This document shows, piece after piece, positions 1 to 5,596 of a stretch of 6,861 nt of DNA (the stretch's first letter is position 1; every line of letters begins with the position of its first letter). The position numbers and the translations under genes are program-made. The stretch comes from Chloroflexia bacterium (GTDB taxonomy: Bacteria > Chloroflexota > Chloroflexia > QHBQ01 > JADMIH01), in NCBI GenBank assembly GCA_025927935.1, contig JAICKM010000378.1, positions 1-6,861 on the forward strand, in the 5' to 3' direction. The notes under the pieces were generated by a model. The model saw only the letters and a program-made list of their open reading frames with translations, searched no databases and was not told the DNA's origin.

Positions 1-26
1 CTCCCCAGCGCCAGTTTCTTCAACAT
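1..26 (-). CDS. 5' end of a minus-strand gene, product unknown
   Basis: Only the first eight codons are inside the window. Read on the minus strand from 26, they give MLKKLALG, a short basic stretch followed by hydrophobic residues that looks like the beginning of a signal peptide or a first membrane helix. A purine-rich GGAAAGGA lies about 9 nt upstream (minus-strand reading of 36-43) and suits this start. Another ATG at position 36, in a different frame, is worse because the ribosome-binding sequence abuts it directly. No function can be inferred from so few residues, and the reading itself is tentative. Confidence 0.35.
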
Positions 27-81
27 ACTTGCGCATCCTTTCCGGCGGGCTGATCGCGGCGTGGTTCTGGCCTGCGCGAAT

Positions 82-119
82 CGGAGGCAGCAGCAGCGCG
101 CGATCGCAGATCGCCTCCG
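82..119. repeat. Inverted repeat CGGAGGC / GCCTCCG
   Basis: A perfect 7-bp inverted repeat (82-88 and 113-119) encloses 24 nt that include the 8-bp palindrome GCGATCGC (100-107). If the gene starting at 26 on the minus strand is real, this hairpin would lie in its 5' leader. It may equally be a chance structure in GC-rich DNA, and no function is claimed. Confidence 0.3.
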
Positions 120-240
120 GCATTATTATCGCAGACACCAGCGGTCGGGGCCGGCAAGAGAAGGCAACGGCCTGTAACGGTTCCAACACCGGCCCGGAGC
201 GCGCCGCCAGACCGCGAGTCTCGGCACGTCAGGGCACGGA

Positions 241-266
241 GGCACAGCAGTCACAACCGCTGTGCC
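241..266. repeat. Perfect 8-bp inverted repeat, hairpin-forming
   Basis: GGCACAGC (241-248) and GCTGTGCC (259-266) are perfect reverse complements separated by 10 nt. Neither strand shows a U-rich tract after the stem, so it is not a standard intrinsic terminator. It lies alone in the gene-free stretch and could be an operator or a structured leader element. Confidence 0.4.
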
Positions 267-324
267 GGCATGATTTGCTGGATCGGGTTAACGCCGCTAT
301 GGTTTTCCGGTGAAGCGGGGTGAA

Positions 325-343
325 GGCGCCTGCACGAGGCGCC
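325..343 (-). terminator. GC-rich hairpin after the small minus-strand gene
   Basis: GGCGCCT (325-331) and AGGCGCC (337-343) form a perfect 7-bp stem with a 5-nt loop. It begins 12 nt beyond the stop codon of the minus-strand gene ending at 356, the usual place for a terminator. The sequence after the stem on the minus strand begins TTCACC and has no U-run, so this would be a weak or factor-assisted terminator at best. Confidence 0.35.
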
Positions 344-355
344 GCGGGGCTACTT

Positions 356-541
356 TCAACAGCCCGGCTGGCCGGCGTGGCCGCAACAGTCCTGCCGGGT
401 CTGTACACGGATCCATAGGTTGCGGTAGAACAGGCGCCACTTCCGGCCGAGCGGCATGGGCTGCCGCAGGTTGGCCCAGGCTTTCGAGGGCGAGGGGGGC
501 GGGTTCGGACTCTCCGAATTGTGATCAACCGTCATGCTCAT
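356..541 (-). CDS. Small protein with C-terminal CCGxxGxPGC motif
   Basis: This is a 61-residue protein of unknown function. Its first 20 residues are polar and Pro/Ser-rich. A basic and aromatic segment follows (about 30-50: GRKWRLFYRNLWIRVQTRQ), and the protein ends at residue 61 in DCCGHAGQPGC, with Cys52, Cys53, His55 and Cys61 as possible metal or redox ligands. A strong AAGGAGA lies just upstream of the start at 541 on the minus strand. A second ATG two codons later (535) would have more usual spacing and is a plausible alternative. Codons in the middle of the gene are G/C-ending, as in neighbouring real genes. From memory, short proteins ending in similar CCGxxGxPGC strings occur as uncharacterised genes in Chloroflexota, but I cannot verify this here. 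The gene is divergent from the paa operon, so a shared control region is possible but not shown. Confidence 0.6.
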   Translation of the reverse strand: MSMTVDHNSESPNPPPSPSKAWANLRQPMPLGRKWRLFYRNLWIRVQTRQDCCGHAGQPGC

Positions 542-666
542 GCTTCTCCTTTAGCGATCGGATTAGCCGCGCGATTGTGCATTTGTCGTGCCTGGGCGCA
601 GGTACCGTAGTCCGCACTTACGCTTAGCACATTTCACGCCGGGGGTTTACATTGCCGACGCTTTCC

Positions 667-695
667 TTGACTCGTTCCGGCGTGAGTGGTAGAAT
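667..695 (+). promoter_or_regulatory. Sigma70-type promoter of the tetR-paa operon
   Basis: A -35 TTGACT (667-672) and a -10 TAGAAT (690-695) are separated by exactly 17 nt. TGG immediately upstream of the -10 (687-689) gives an extended -10. Transcription would begin near 702, leaving a leader of about 35 nt before the ATG at 737. No comparable promoter is seen between the regulator and paaA, so this is probably the main promoter for all six genes from 737 to 5541. Confidence 0.75.
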
Positions 696-702
696 GACTT
701 AC

Positions 703-716
703 CTAACAAGCGTTAG
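703..716. promoter_or_regulatory. Palindromic operator, probable PaaR-type TetR site
   Basis: CTAACAAGCGTTAG is an inverted repeat with perfect CTAAC/GTTAG arms. It starts 7 nt downstream of the -10 box and so covers about +2 to +15, where a bound repressor would block initiation or early elongation. As I recall it, the consensus for the TetR-family PaaR of Thermus thermophilus is CNAACGNNCGTTNG. The site here matches every fixed base except one (A instead of G at position 6). Its place directly before a TetR gene and paa genes makes autoregulation by the product of 737-1348 the obvious reading. Confidence 0.75.
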
Positions 717-736
717 TTTTCTGGAACGGCGGGATC

Positions 737-1348
737 ATGGACAGCACAGCGCGCAAAGAACAGATCTTCCAGACGGCGGGTTCGATGTTCAGCCGGCAGG
801 GCTACCATGCCACGACCATGCGGGATATTGCCCGCGAGTTGAACATGCAGGGCGGCAGCCTCTACGCGCATATCGACTCGAAAGAAGATATGCTCTGGGA
901 GATCGTGGAACGGGCGGCGGGGCAGTTTCTGACGGCGGTGCGCCCGCTGGCGGCGCTGCCGGAGCCGGCCGGCGCGCGCTTGCGGCGCATGTTGCGCGCC
1001 CATGTGGACGTGGTGACGCGCAACCTGGATAATGCCACCGTGTTTTTCCACGAGTGGCGCTTCCTGAGCGGGACGCGCCGTGCCCAGATCGCCGCCCAGC
1101 GCGACGAGTACGAAGCCCTATTTCGCCGCGTGATCCAGGACGGCATCGACGCCGGGGAGTTCCCGCAGGCCGATGCGCGCATGGGCGCGCTGCTGGTGCT
1201 GTCGGCGGGCAACTGGCTTTACCAGTGGTTCCGCCCCGACGGCGCGCTCTCCGCCGATGCCGTCGCCGCGCAGATGGCCGATCTGCTGATCGCCGGGTTG
1301 CATTGCGTGCGCCCCGGCGCCGATCCTTTGCCTGATCCGGGCCGCTGA
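737..1348 (+). CDS. TetR/AcrR-family regulator, probable PaaR-like repressor
   Basis: This 203-residue protein is of normal TetR length. The N-terminal helix-turn-helix is clear: IFQTAGSMFSRQGYHATTMRD (10-30) leads into IARELNMQGGSLYAHIDSKEDML (31-53), with the usual SLYxHxxSKEDML recognition-helix region. The C-terminal ligand and dimer domain carries a FFHEWRFLS segment (103-111) and an RDEYEALFRRVIQDGIDAGEF segment (122-142), typical of TetR proteins that sense acyl-CoA-like ligands. The gene is the first in the operon and directly follows a palindromic operator, so it probably represses itself and the paa genes. By analogy with Thermus PaaR the inducer would be phenylacetyl-CoA. The ligand is an inference; a general fatty-acid-type TetR is the main alternative. 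The start at 737 has only a weak purine-rich upstream sequence but gives the expected N-terminus. Confidence 0.85.
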   Translation: MDSTARKEQIFQTAGSMFSRQGYHATTMRDIARELNMQGGSLYAHIDSKEDMLWEIVERAAGQFLTAVRPLAALPEPAGARLRRMLRAHVDVVTRNLDNATVFFHEWRFLSGTRRAQIAAQRDEYEALFRRVIQDGIDAGEFPQADARMGALLVLSAGNWLYQWFRPDGALSADAVAAQMADLLIAGLHCVRPGADPLPDPGR

Positions 1349-1374
1349 AGCCCCGGCGACCCCTGTAGCCAGTT

Positions 1375-1382
1375 GGAGGAGG
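1375..1382 (+). promoter_or_regulatory. Strong ribosome-binding site that fixes the paaA start
   Basis: GGAGGAGG lies 5 nt before the ATG at 1388 and is close to a perfect anti-16S match. It overlaps the in-frame TTG at 1373, so that upstream codon cannot be the real start. The strength of the site suggests that paaA is translated much more than the regulator upstream of it. Confidence 0.8.
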
Positions 1383-1387
1383 TTTCT

Positions 1388-2302
1388 ATGGAAGATACCG
1401 AACGCGTAGCCGAGTTTACTACCTACGTGCAGAACGGCGGCAAAGTGGAAGCGGGCGACTGGATGCCCGACGAGTACCGGGTGCAGGTGCTGCGCTTTGT
1501 CGAGATGCACGCCAACTCCGAGTTGATGGGCGTGCTGCCGGAGCGCGAGTGGATCAACCGCGCCCCCAACCTCAAGCGCAAGCTGGCGCTGACCGCCAAG
1601 GTGCAAGACGAAGTGGGCCACGCCGAATTGCTCTACCGGGTGGCCGAGGACCTGGGCAAGTCGCGCGAGATGATGCTGGCCGACCTGCTGGCGGGCAAGA
1701 CCAAGTTCCACAACGTCTTCCACTATCCGACCTACTCCTGGGGCGACGTGGCGATCATCGCCTGGCTGGTGGACGCGGCGGCGATCCAGTCGCAGAAGGC
1801 GCTGCTCGATTGCAGCTACGCACCCTACGCGCGCACCATGACCCGCATCTGCTGGGAAGAGTCGTTCCACATCAAGCACGGCTACGACTGCGTCGTCACG
1901 CTGGCGAGCGGCACCGACCAGCAGCGCACGATCTTGCAGGACGCGCTGAACCGCTGGTGGACCCCGTTGGTCCACTTCCACGGCCCGCCCACCGACCCGG
2001 CCAAGGATCGCGACCTCTACTGGCGGATCAAGGCCAAGCCGAACGGCATGTTGCGCCACGAGTTTCTCGACCGCTACGTGCCGAAGATCCTGGAGTTGGG
2101 GCTGACCATTCCCGACGCTTCGCTGCACTTCAACGAGGAGAGCGGGCACTGGGAGTTTGACGAGCCGGACTGGAGCCAGTTGAAAGCCGTCGTCACCGGC
2201 CACGGCCCGCGCTCCGCCGAGCGGCTGACGCTGCGCCGCATGTCCTACGCCGACACCGAGTGGGTGCGCGACGTGGTGCTGGCCCACCGCGCCGCGGCCT
2301 GA
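1388..2302 (+). CDS. paaA: Phenylacetyl-CoA 1,2-epoxidase catalytic subunit PaaA
   Basis: PaaA (304 residues, normal for the family) is the catalytic, diiron ferritin-like subunit of the multicomponent oxygenase that converts phenylacetyl-CoA to its ring-1,2-epoxide in the cytoplasm. The probable iron ligands are all present: Glu45 (NSELMG), Glu75 and His78 (QDEVGH), Asp129 (WLVDAA), and Glu158 and His161 (EESFH). Lys71 before the second motif and the 104-115 segment KTKFHNVFHYPT match regions involved in CoA-substrate binding in the family. C-terminal sequence such as PKILELGLTIPD (232-243) is also typical. The start is fixed by GGAGGAGG 5 nt upstream. It follows the regulator by 39 nt with no terminator, so the two are probably cotranscribed. 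A separate 70-nt gap precedes paaB. Confidence 0.95.
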   Translation: MEDTERVAEFTTYVQNGGKVEAGDWMPDEYRVQVLRFVEMHANSELMGVLPEREWINRAPNLKRKLALTAKVQDEVGHAELLYRVAEDLGKSREMMLADLLAGKTKFHNVFHYPTYSWGDVAIIAWLVDAAAIQSQKALLDCSYAPYARTMTRICWEESFHIKHGYDCVVTLASGTDQQRTILQDALNRWWTPLVHFHGPPTDPAKDRDLYWRIKAKPNGMLRHEFLDRYVPKILELGLTIPDASLHFNEESGHWEFDEPDWSQLKAVVTGHGPRSAERLTLRRMSYADTEWVRDVVLAHRAAA

Positions 2303-2304
2303 TC

Positions 2305-2313
2305 TGCTATACT
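2305..2313 (+). promoter_or_regulatory. Possible internal extended -10 promoter before paaB
   Basis: TGCTATACT is a good extended -10 element (TGn followed by TATACT) located 3-11 nt after the paaA stop codon. No convincing -35 is seen about 17 nt upstream, where the sequence is GC-rich coding DNA, but extended -10 promoters can work without one. If active, transcripts would start near 2320, just before the hairpin at 2322-2350, and would give paaB and later genes an extra input. Confidence 0.35.
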
Positions 2314-2321
2314 TGCGGCTG

Positions 2322-2350
2322 GCCGGGGCGCGGGATGGCTGCGCCCCGGC
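2322..2350 (+). repeat. Perfect 10-bp GC-only hairpin between paaA and paaB
   Basis: GCCGGGGCGC (2322-2331) and GCGCCCCGGC (2341-2350) are exact reverse complements with a 9-nt loop. No U-tract follows, so this is not a classical terminator. It sits in the only sizeable gap within the oxygenase genes, 22 nt before the paaB start. An intra-operon RNA hairpin in this place could protect or limit mRNA ends, partly attenuate readthrough, or mark a processing point that sets different PaaA and PaaB/C levels. These roles are inferences. Confidence 0.65.
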
Positions 2351-2372
2351 GGTCACTGTCTGGGGGAGAGCA

Positions 2373-2810
2373 ATGGCTGACACGGAACTGCACACGGTGG
2401 CGCAGGAGGCGCGCCCCGTGGAGGTGCGCCACCCGGCGGGCGGGTCGGGGGCGACCTGGCCGATCTTTGAGGTGTTCCGGCAGGAGCGGCCCGGACAGCC
2501 GCTGCAACACGCGGGCAACCTGACCGCGCCCGACCCGGATATGGCCGAACTTTACGCCCGCGAGTTCTACGGGCGGCGCAACGAGAGCATCCGCATCTGG
2601 GTTGTGCCGCGCGCCGAGGTGCGCGAGATCGTGGACGTGGATCTGCTGCACCCGCCCGCGGTGGACCGCTCGTACCGGATCGTGCAGGGCTACACAGTGC
2701 GCGACAAACTCGACCAGGCGCGCGCCCACGGCGACGAGAATATTCCCGGTTCGCCGGGCCGCAAGTCGCGTGCCCCACGCAACGCCATGGAGATCCCCGC
2801 CGATGTCTGA
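2373..2810 (+). CDS. paaB: Phenylacetyl-CoA epoxidase subunit PaaB
   Basis: PaaB is the small non-catalytic subunit that bridges PaaA-PaaC heterodimers into the larger active complex. The core runs from about residue 29 to 115, with WPIFEVFRQ (29-37), a LQHAGNLTAPDPDMAELYAR segment, RRNESIRIWVV (68-78) and RSYRIVQGYTV (99-109). This matches the family pattern WPLYEVF...HVGSLHA...RR.E...IWVV...Y. The protein is 145 residues against about 95 in Escherichia coli. The difference is a 28-residue N-terminal segment and a polar tail after about residue 120. The ATG at 2373 is preferred because GGGGGAGAG lies 2 nt upstream and because initiating at the in-frame TTG at 2313 would extend the protein through the hairpin. 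The end overlaps the start of paaC by 8 nt, so the two are translationally coupled. Confidence 0.9.
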   Translation: MADTELHTVAQEARPVEVRHPAGGSGATWPIFEVFRQERPGQPLQHAGNLTAPDPDMAELYAREFYGRRNESIRIWVVPRAEVREIVDVDLLHPPAVDRSYRIVQGYTVRDKLDQARAHGDENIPGSPGRKSRAPRNAMEIPADV

Positions 2811-3780
2811 TCCCACCAAGCCTGTCGCTGCCGCCCGCGAGGTGCCGCGCTTTTCGTCCGTGACCACGGCCACCGACGATGCGCTGGCCGAAGCCGCCCG
2901 CCAGGGCGTGGAAGCGGTGCCGCCCAGCCCCGCCTTCGACGTGCTCCCCACGCTGGAACTGCCGACCCCCGGCCCGGCGCCGGAGTTGCCCGCCTGGATC
3001 GAAACAATGGATCGTGAGGCGGCCACGGATGTCGAGCAGGCGCTGAACGGCCTGCTGCTGGCCCTGGCCGACGACGAGTTTGTGCTGGGCTATCGCAACT
3101 CGGAGTGGACCGGCATCGCGCCGATGCTGGAAGAGGACGTGGCCTATAGCTCGATGGCTCAGGACGAGATCGGGCACGCGCGGCTCTTCTACACCATGCT
3201 GGCCGAACGGGTGGGCGGGGAGGCCGATGCGCTGGTCTATGGCCGCCCGGAGGCGGGCTTCCGCAACGCGCAGTTCCTGGAGATGCCGCGCACCAACTGG
3301 GCCTTCACCCTGGTGCGCCAGTTCCTGTACGACCAGTACGACCAGTTGCGGCTGGAGTCGCTGGCGGAATCGCGGCTGACTGCGCTGGCCGAGGTGATCG
3401 GCAAGATCCAGCGCGAGGAGAAGTACCACGCCATGCACGGCACCGCCTGGATGCACCGCCTGGCCGAGAACACGCCCGAAGCGCGCGCCCGGCTGGAAGC
3501 CGTGCTGCCCGCCGCCTGGGCCGCCACGGCGGGGCTATTCGAGCCGCTGCCCGGCGAAGATGCGCTGGTGCGCGAAGGCTACCTGGCGCGGTCGAGCGCC
3601 GATCTGCACGCCGCCTGGACCGAGCGCGTGGGCGACTTGCTGCGCGAGCTAAGCGTGGCTGTGCCCGATGTGGCGCCGGCCGGGTTGGGCGGGCGCTACG
3701 GCCGCCACTCCGCCGACTTTGCCCCGATGTGGGACGAGATGACTATCGTCTACCGCATCGACCCGGCGGCCCGCTGGTGA
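2803..3780 (+). CDS. paaC: Phenylacetyl-CoA epoxidase subunit PaaC, with long N-terminal extension
   Basis: PaaC is the ferritin-like structural partner of PaaA. It has 325 residues, whereas E. coli PaaC has about 250. The excess is an Ala/Pro-rich N-terminal stretch of about 65-70 residues that looks disordered. The ferritin-like core runs from about 75 to the end. Aligned by spacing with PaaA, it keeps every ligand-type position: Glu92, Glu122 and His125 (QDEIGH), Asp177 (LYDQYD), and Glu206 and His209 (REEKYH). In E. coli PaaC the second motif is lost and the subunit is held to be metal-free. The start at 2803 has GGAGA 9 nt upstream and its codons are strongly G/C-ending from the outset, so the extension is probably translated. 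Met69 (3007) has no good ribosome-binding site. It overlaps paaB by 8 nt and is followed 4 nt later by the transporter. Confidence 0.93.
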   Translation: MSDPTKPVAAAREVPRFSSVTTATDDALAEAARQGVEAVPPSPAFDVLPTLELPTPGPAPELPAWIETMDREAATDVEQALNGLLLALADDEFVLGYRNSEWTGIAPMLEEDVAYSSMAQDEIGHARLFYTMLAERVGGEADALVYGRPEAGFRNAQFLEMPRTNWAFTLVRQFLYDQYDQLRLESLAESRLTALAEVIGKIQREEKYHAMHGTAWMHRLAENTPEARARLEAVLPAAWAATAGLFEPLPGEDALVREGYLARSSADLHAAWTERVGDLLRELSVAVPDVAPAGLGGRYGRHSADFAPMWDEMTIVYRIDPAARW

Positions 3781-3784
3781 TCCG

Positions 3785-5056
3785 ATGACGACCCCGACCG
3801 CCACAACACGGGTGAGCCGCGGACTGGATTGGCTGCGCACGCCGGTCGGGCGCGGCTTCCTGCTGCTGATCGTGGGGACCGCCGCGACCGGCTTCGCCAT
3901 GGCCGCGCAGCAAAACATCGTCGCCAACTATTTCGAGGGCGTGCTGGGGCTGGACGGCGCGCAGTTCGGCTATATCACGGCCATCCGCGAGATCCCCGGC
4001 TTCCTGCTCATCTTCCTGACCGCGCTGTTCTACCGGCTCTCGCTGCCCCGGCTGACGGCGCTGGCCCTGGTGGTGCTGGCGGTGGGCTACGGCTTCTTCG
4101 GCTGGTCCAACTCGTTCTGGACCGTGGCGCCGTGGGTTATCATCAGTTCGATGGGCTACCACACCTGGCTGCAAACGCAGTACGCGCTGGGCATGAGCCT
4201 GACCAGCGAGGCCCGCTCCGGCAGCATCCTGGGCCGCCTCTCGGCGATCAACAGCGCGGGCGGGCTGGCGGCCATGGTCGTGGTGCTGGTCGGCTTCGGC
4301 CAAGGCTGGCTCGACTTCCGGCTGACCTTTGTCGTCTGCGGGGTGCTGGCGCTTGTCGCCGCCGTGGCGATCTTCGGCTTCCCGCATCTGCATAACGGCG
4401 AGGTGCTGGCGCGGGCTGCCAGCCGCCAGCCGCTGGTCTGGCGCAAGGAGTATCGCTACTACTATCTGCTCAACCTGCTCGACGGCGGGCGGCAGCAGAT
4501 CTTCTTTTCCTTTGGGCTGTGGGTGCTGGTGCATCACTTCAACCTCGACGTGCCGACCGTCTCGGCCATCTTGCTGACCGTCACCTGCCTGAGCATGGTC
4601 GCCGGGTCGTGGATCGGGCGGCTGATCGACCGCCACGGCGAGCGGCAGATGCTGGCGCTGGTCAACGTGGCCTATGTCGTCGCCTTGCTCGGCTACGCGC
4701 TGATCGACAACCTGGCCGTGGTCGTAATCTGCTACGTCATCTACTCGTTTATCTTCCCGTTGTCGTCCATCGGCGCGGCCACTTATTTGCGCAAAGTGGC
4801 CGTGGCGGCGGAGATCCCACCGTCGCTGGCGATGGGCGTGACCTTGCAGCACGCCGCCGCGATTGTCGTGCCCATCGCCACCGGCTTCGTGCTCAACTAT
4901 GTCGGCTATCAACTGCCGTTCCTGGTGGCCTGCGTGTTCGCCTGCTTCACCTTCGGCGTGACGCGCCGGTTATCGCCCGAAACGCAGAAATCGCCGCGCC
5001 GCGTGCAGGAAGACGCCCTGCGCGTGGGTAAGGAAAGTCTAGAGGTATCGCCATGA
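3785..5056 (+). CDS. MFS transporter within the paa operon, candidate aromatic-acid carrier
   Basis: This is a 423-residue integral membrane protein of the major facilitator superfamily. About 12 hydrophobic helices can be read, roughly at 22-42, 60-80, 90-107, 112-130, 152-172, 178-198, 226-248, 258-277, 288-306, 310-330, 348-370 and 374-395. A motif-A-like loop, GRLIDRHGERQM (275-286), lies between helices 8 and 9. A cytoplasmic linker with basic residues separates the two halves, and the tail after about 397 is polar. It begins 4 nt after paaC and its stop overlaps the paaD start (ATGA), so it is part of the same transcription and translation unit. That context suggests uptake of phenylacetate or a related aromatic acid. 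Export of a toxic intermediate is possible. Substrate cannot be read from sequence, and the family within MFS is not recognised. Confidence 0.85.
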   Translation: MTTPTATTRVSRGLDWLRTPVGRGFLLLIVGTAATGFAMAAQQNIVANYFEGVLGLDGAQFGYITAIREIPGFLLIFLTALFYRLSLPRLTALALVVLAVGYGFFGWSNSFWTVAPWVIISSMGYHTWLQTQYALGMSLTSEARSGSILGRLSAINSAGGLAAMVVVLVGFGQGWLDFRLTFVVCGVLALVAAVAIFGFPHLHNGEVLARAASRQPLVWRKEYRYYYLLNLLDGGRQQIFFSFGLWVLVHHFNLDVPTVSAILLTVTCLSMVAGSWIGRLIDRHGERQMLALVNVAYVVALLGYALIDNLAVVVICYVIYSFIFPLSSIGAATYLRKVAVAAEIPPSLAMGVTLQHAAAIVVPIATGFVLNYVGYQLPFLVACVFACFTFGVTRRLSPETQKSPRRVQEDALRVGKESLEVSP

Positions 5057-5541
5057 CCAATCAGATCGCTATTACCGAAGCCGATGTGGTCGCCGCGCTG
5101 CGCGACGTGTACGACCCGGAGATCCCCAACCTCTCGCTGGTCGATCTCGGCATCTATCGCGGCGCGGAGATCACGCCCGCCGGCGTGACTATCGAGATCA
5201 CGCCGACTTTCGTCGGCTGCCCGGCCATCGATTACATGAAGGACCAGATCGTCGAGCATTGCGCCGGCCTCTGGCCGGACACGCCGGTGCAGGTCAAGGT
5301 CACGCACAACCGGCCCTGGACCAGCGACCAGATCAGCGAGGAAGGCCGCCGCCGCCTGAAGATCTCCGGCTTCGCGCCGCCGCCCAAGGGCAACCTGATT
5401 CGCCTGGAGCCGCTGGTCGAGTGCCCCTACTGCGCCTCGCGCAACACGGTGCTCGAAAACGCTTTCGGCCCCACGCTCTGCCGCGCCATCTACTACTGCA
5501 AGAACTGCCGCCAGCCCTTCGAGCAGTTCAAGGCGGTGTAG
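5053..5541 (+). CDS. paaD: PaaD, MIP18/DUF59-type accessory protein with zinc ribbon
   Basis: PaaD (162 residues) is needed for an active phenylacetyl-CoA epoxidase in known systems and is thought to help assemble the iron-sulphur cluster of the reductase or the complex. The N-terminal MIP18-type domain (about 7-90) has the DPEIP motif (21-25), SLVDLGI (28-34) and the conserved cysteine in TPTFVGCPA (Cys56). The C-terminal zinc-ribbon module carries CPYC (124-127) and CRAIYYCKNC (143-152), as in typical PaaD and unlike short MIP18 proteins. The start overlaps the transporter stop as ATGA, and GAGG lies 7 nt upstream. It is probably the last gene of the operon. No clear terminator follows within the 55-nt gap. 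Confidence 0.93.
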   Translation: MTNQIAITEADVVAALRDVYDPEIPNLSLVDLGIYRGAEITPAGVTIEITPTFVGCPAIDYMKDQIVEHCAGLWPDTPVQVKVTHNRPWTSDQISEEGRRRLKISGFAPPPKGNLIRLEPLVECPYCASRNTVLENAFGPTLCRAIYYCKNCRQPFEQFKAV

Positions 5542-5596
5542 CGGTTTGCGTGCCGATTGCTTGTATCGAGAGGGTGACTTTATAGGATGAGACCGT

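Larger units (their letters stand above)
27..355. other. Intergenic stretch with no supported gene
   Basis: About 330 nt of GC-rich sequence lie between the minus-strand start at 26 and the small minus-strand gene ending at 356. Open frames here on both strands have no recognisable domain, no convincing ribosome-binding site and low-complexity Arg/Ala/Gly-rich products typical of GC-rich noncoding DNA. I see no tRNA or rRNA. The stretch does contain three inverted repeats: 82-88 with 113-119, 241-248 with 259-266, and 325-331 with 337-343. It may serve as the leader of the gene at 26 and the 3' region of the gene at 356-541. Confidence 0.5.

Noticed and set aside
29..313. Plus-strand open frame of 94 codons near the window start
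   Set aside because: No ribosome-binding site, no domain, and no coding bias. It conflicts with the likely minus-strand start at 26 only at the edge, but nothing supports it.
611..630. Second regulator site near CTTACGCTTAG
   Set aside because: It shares GCTTAG-like bases with the operator but is not palindromic, so the similarity is probably chance.
1373..1387. Upstream TTG start for paaA
   Set aside because: The TTG overlaps the GGAGGAGG ribosome-binding site of the ATG at 1388.
1118..2518. Long open frame on the minus strand opposite the regulator and paaA
   Set aside because: It is antisense to paaA, whose active-site motifs are certain. The product is rich in His, Arg, Val and Gln without a recognisable domain, as expected opposite G/C-biased codons.
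2353..3456. Long minus-strand open frame opposite paaB and paaC
   Set aside because: It is antisense to two genes with clear family motifs, and its product is low-complexity Arg/Gly/Ala-rich sequence.
3743..4912. Long open frame on the minus strand opposite the transporter
   Set aside because: It mirrors the codon pattern of the MFS gene and has a low-complexity Gln/Asp/Arg/His-rich product with no domain.
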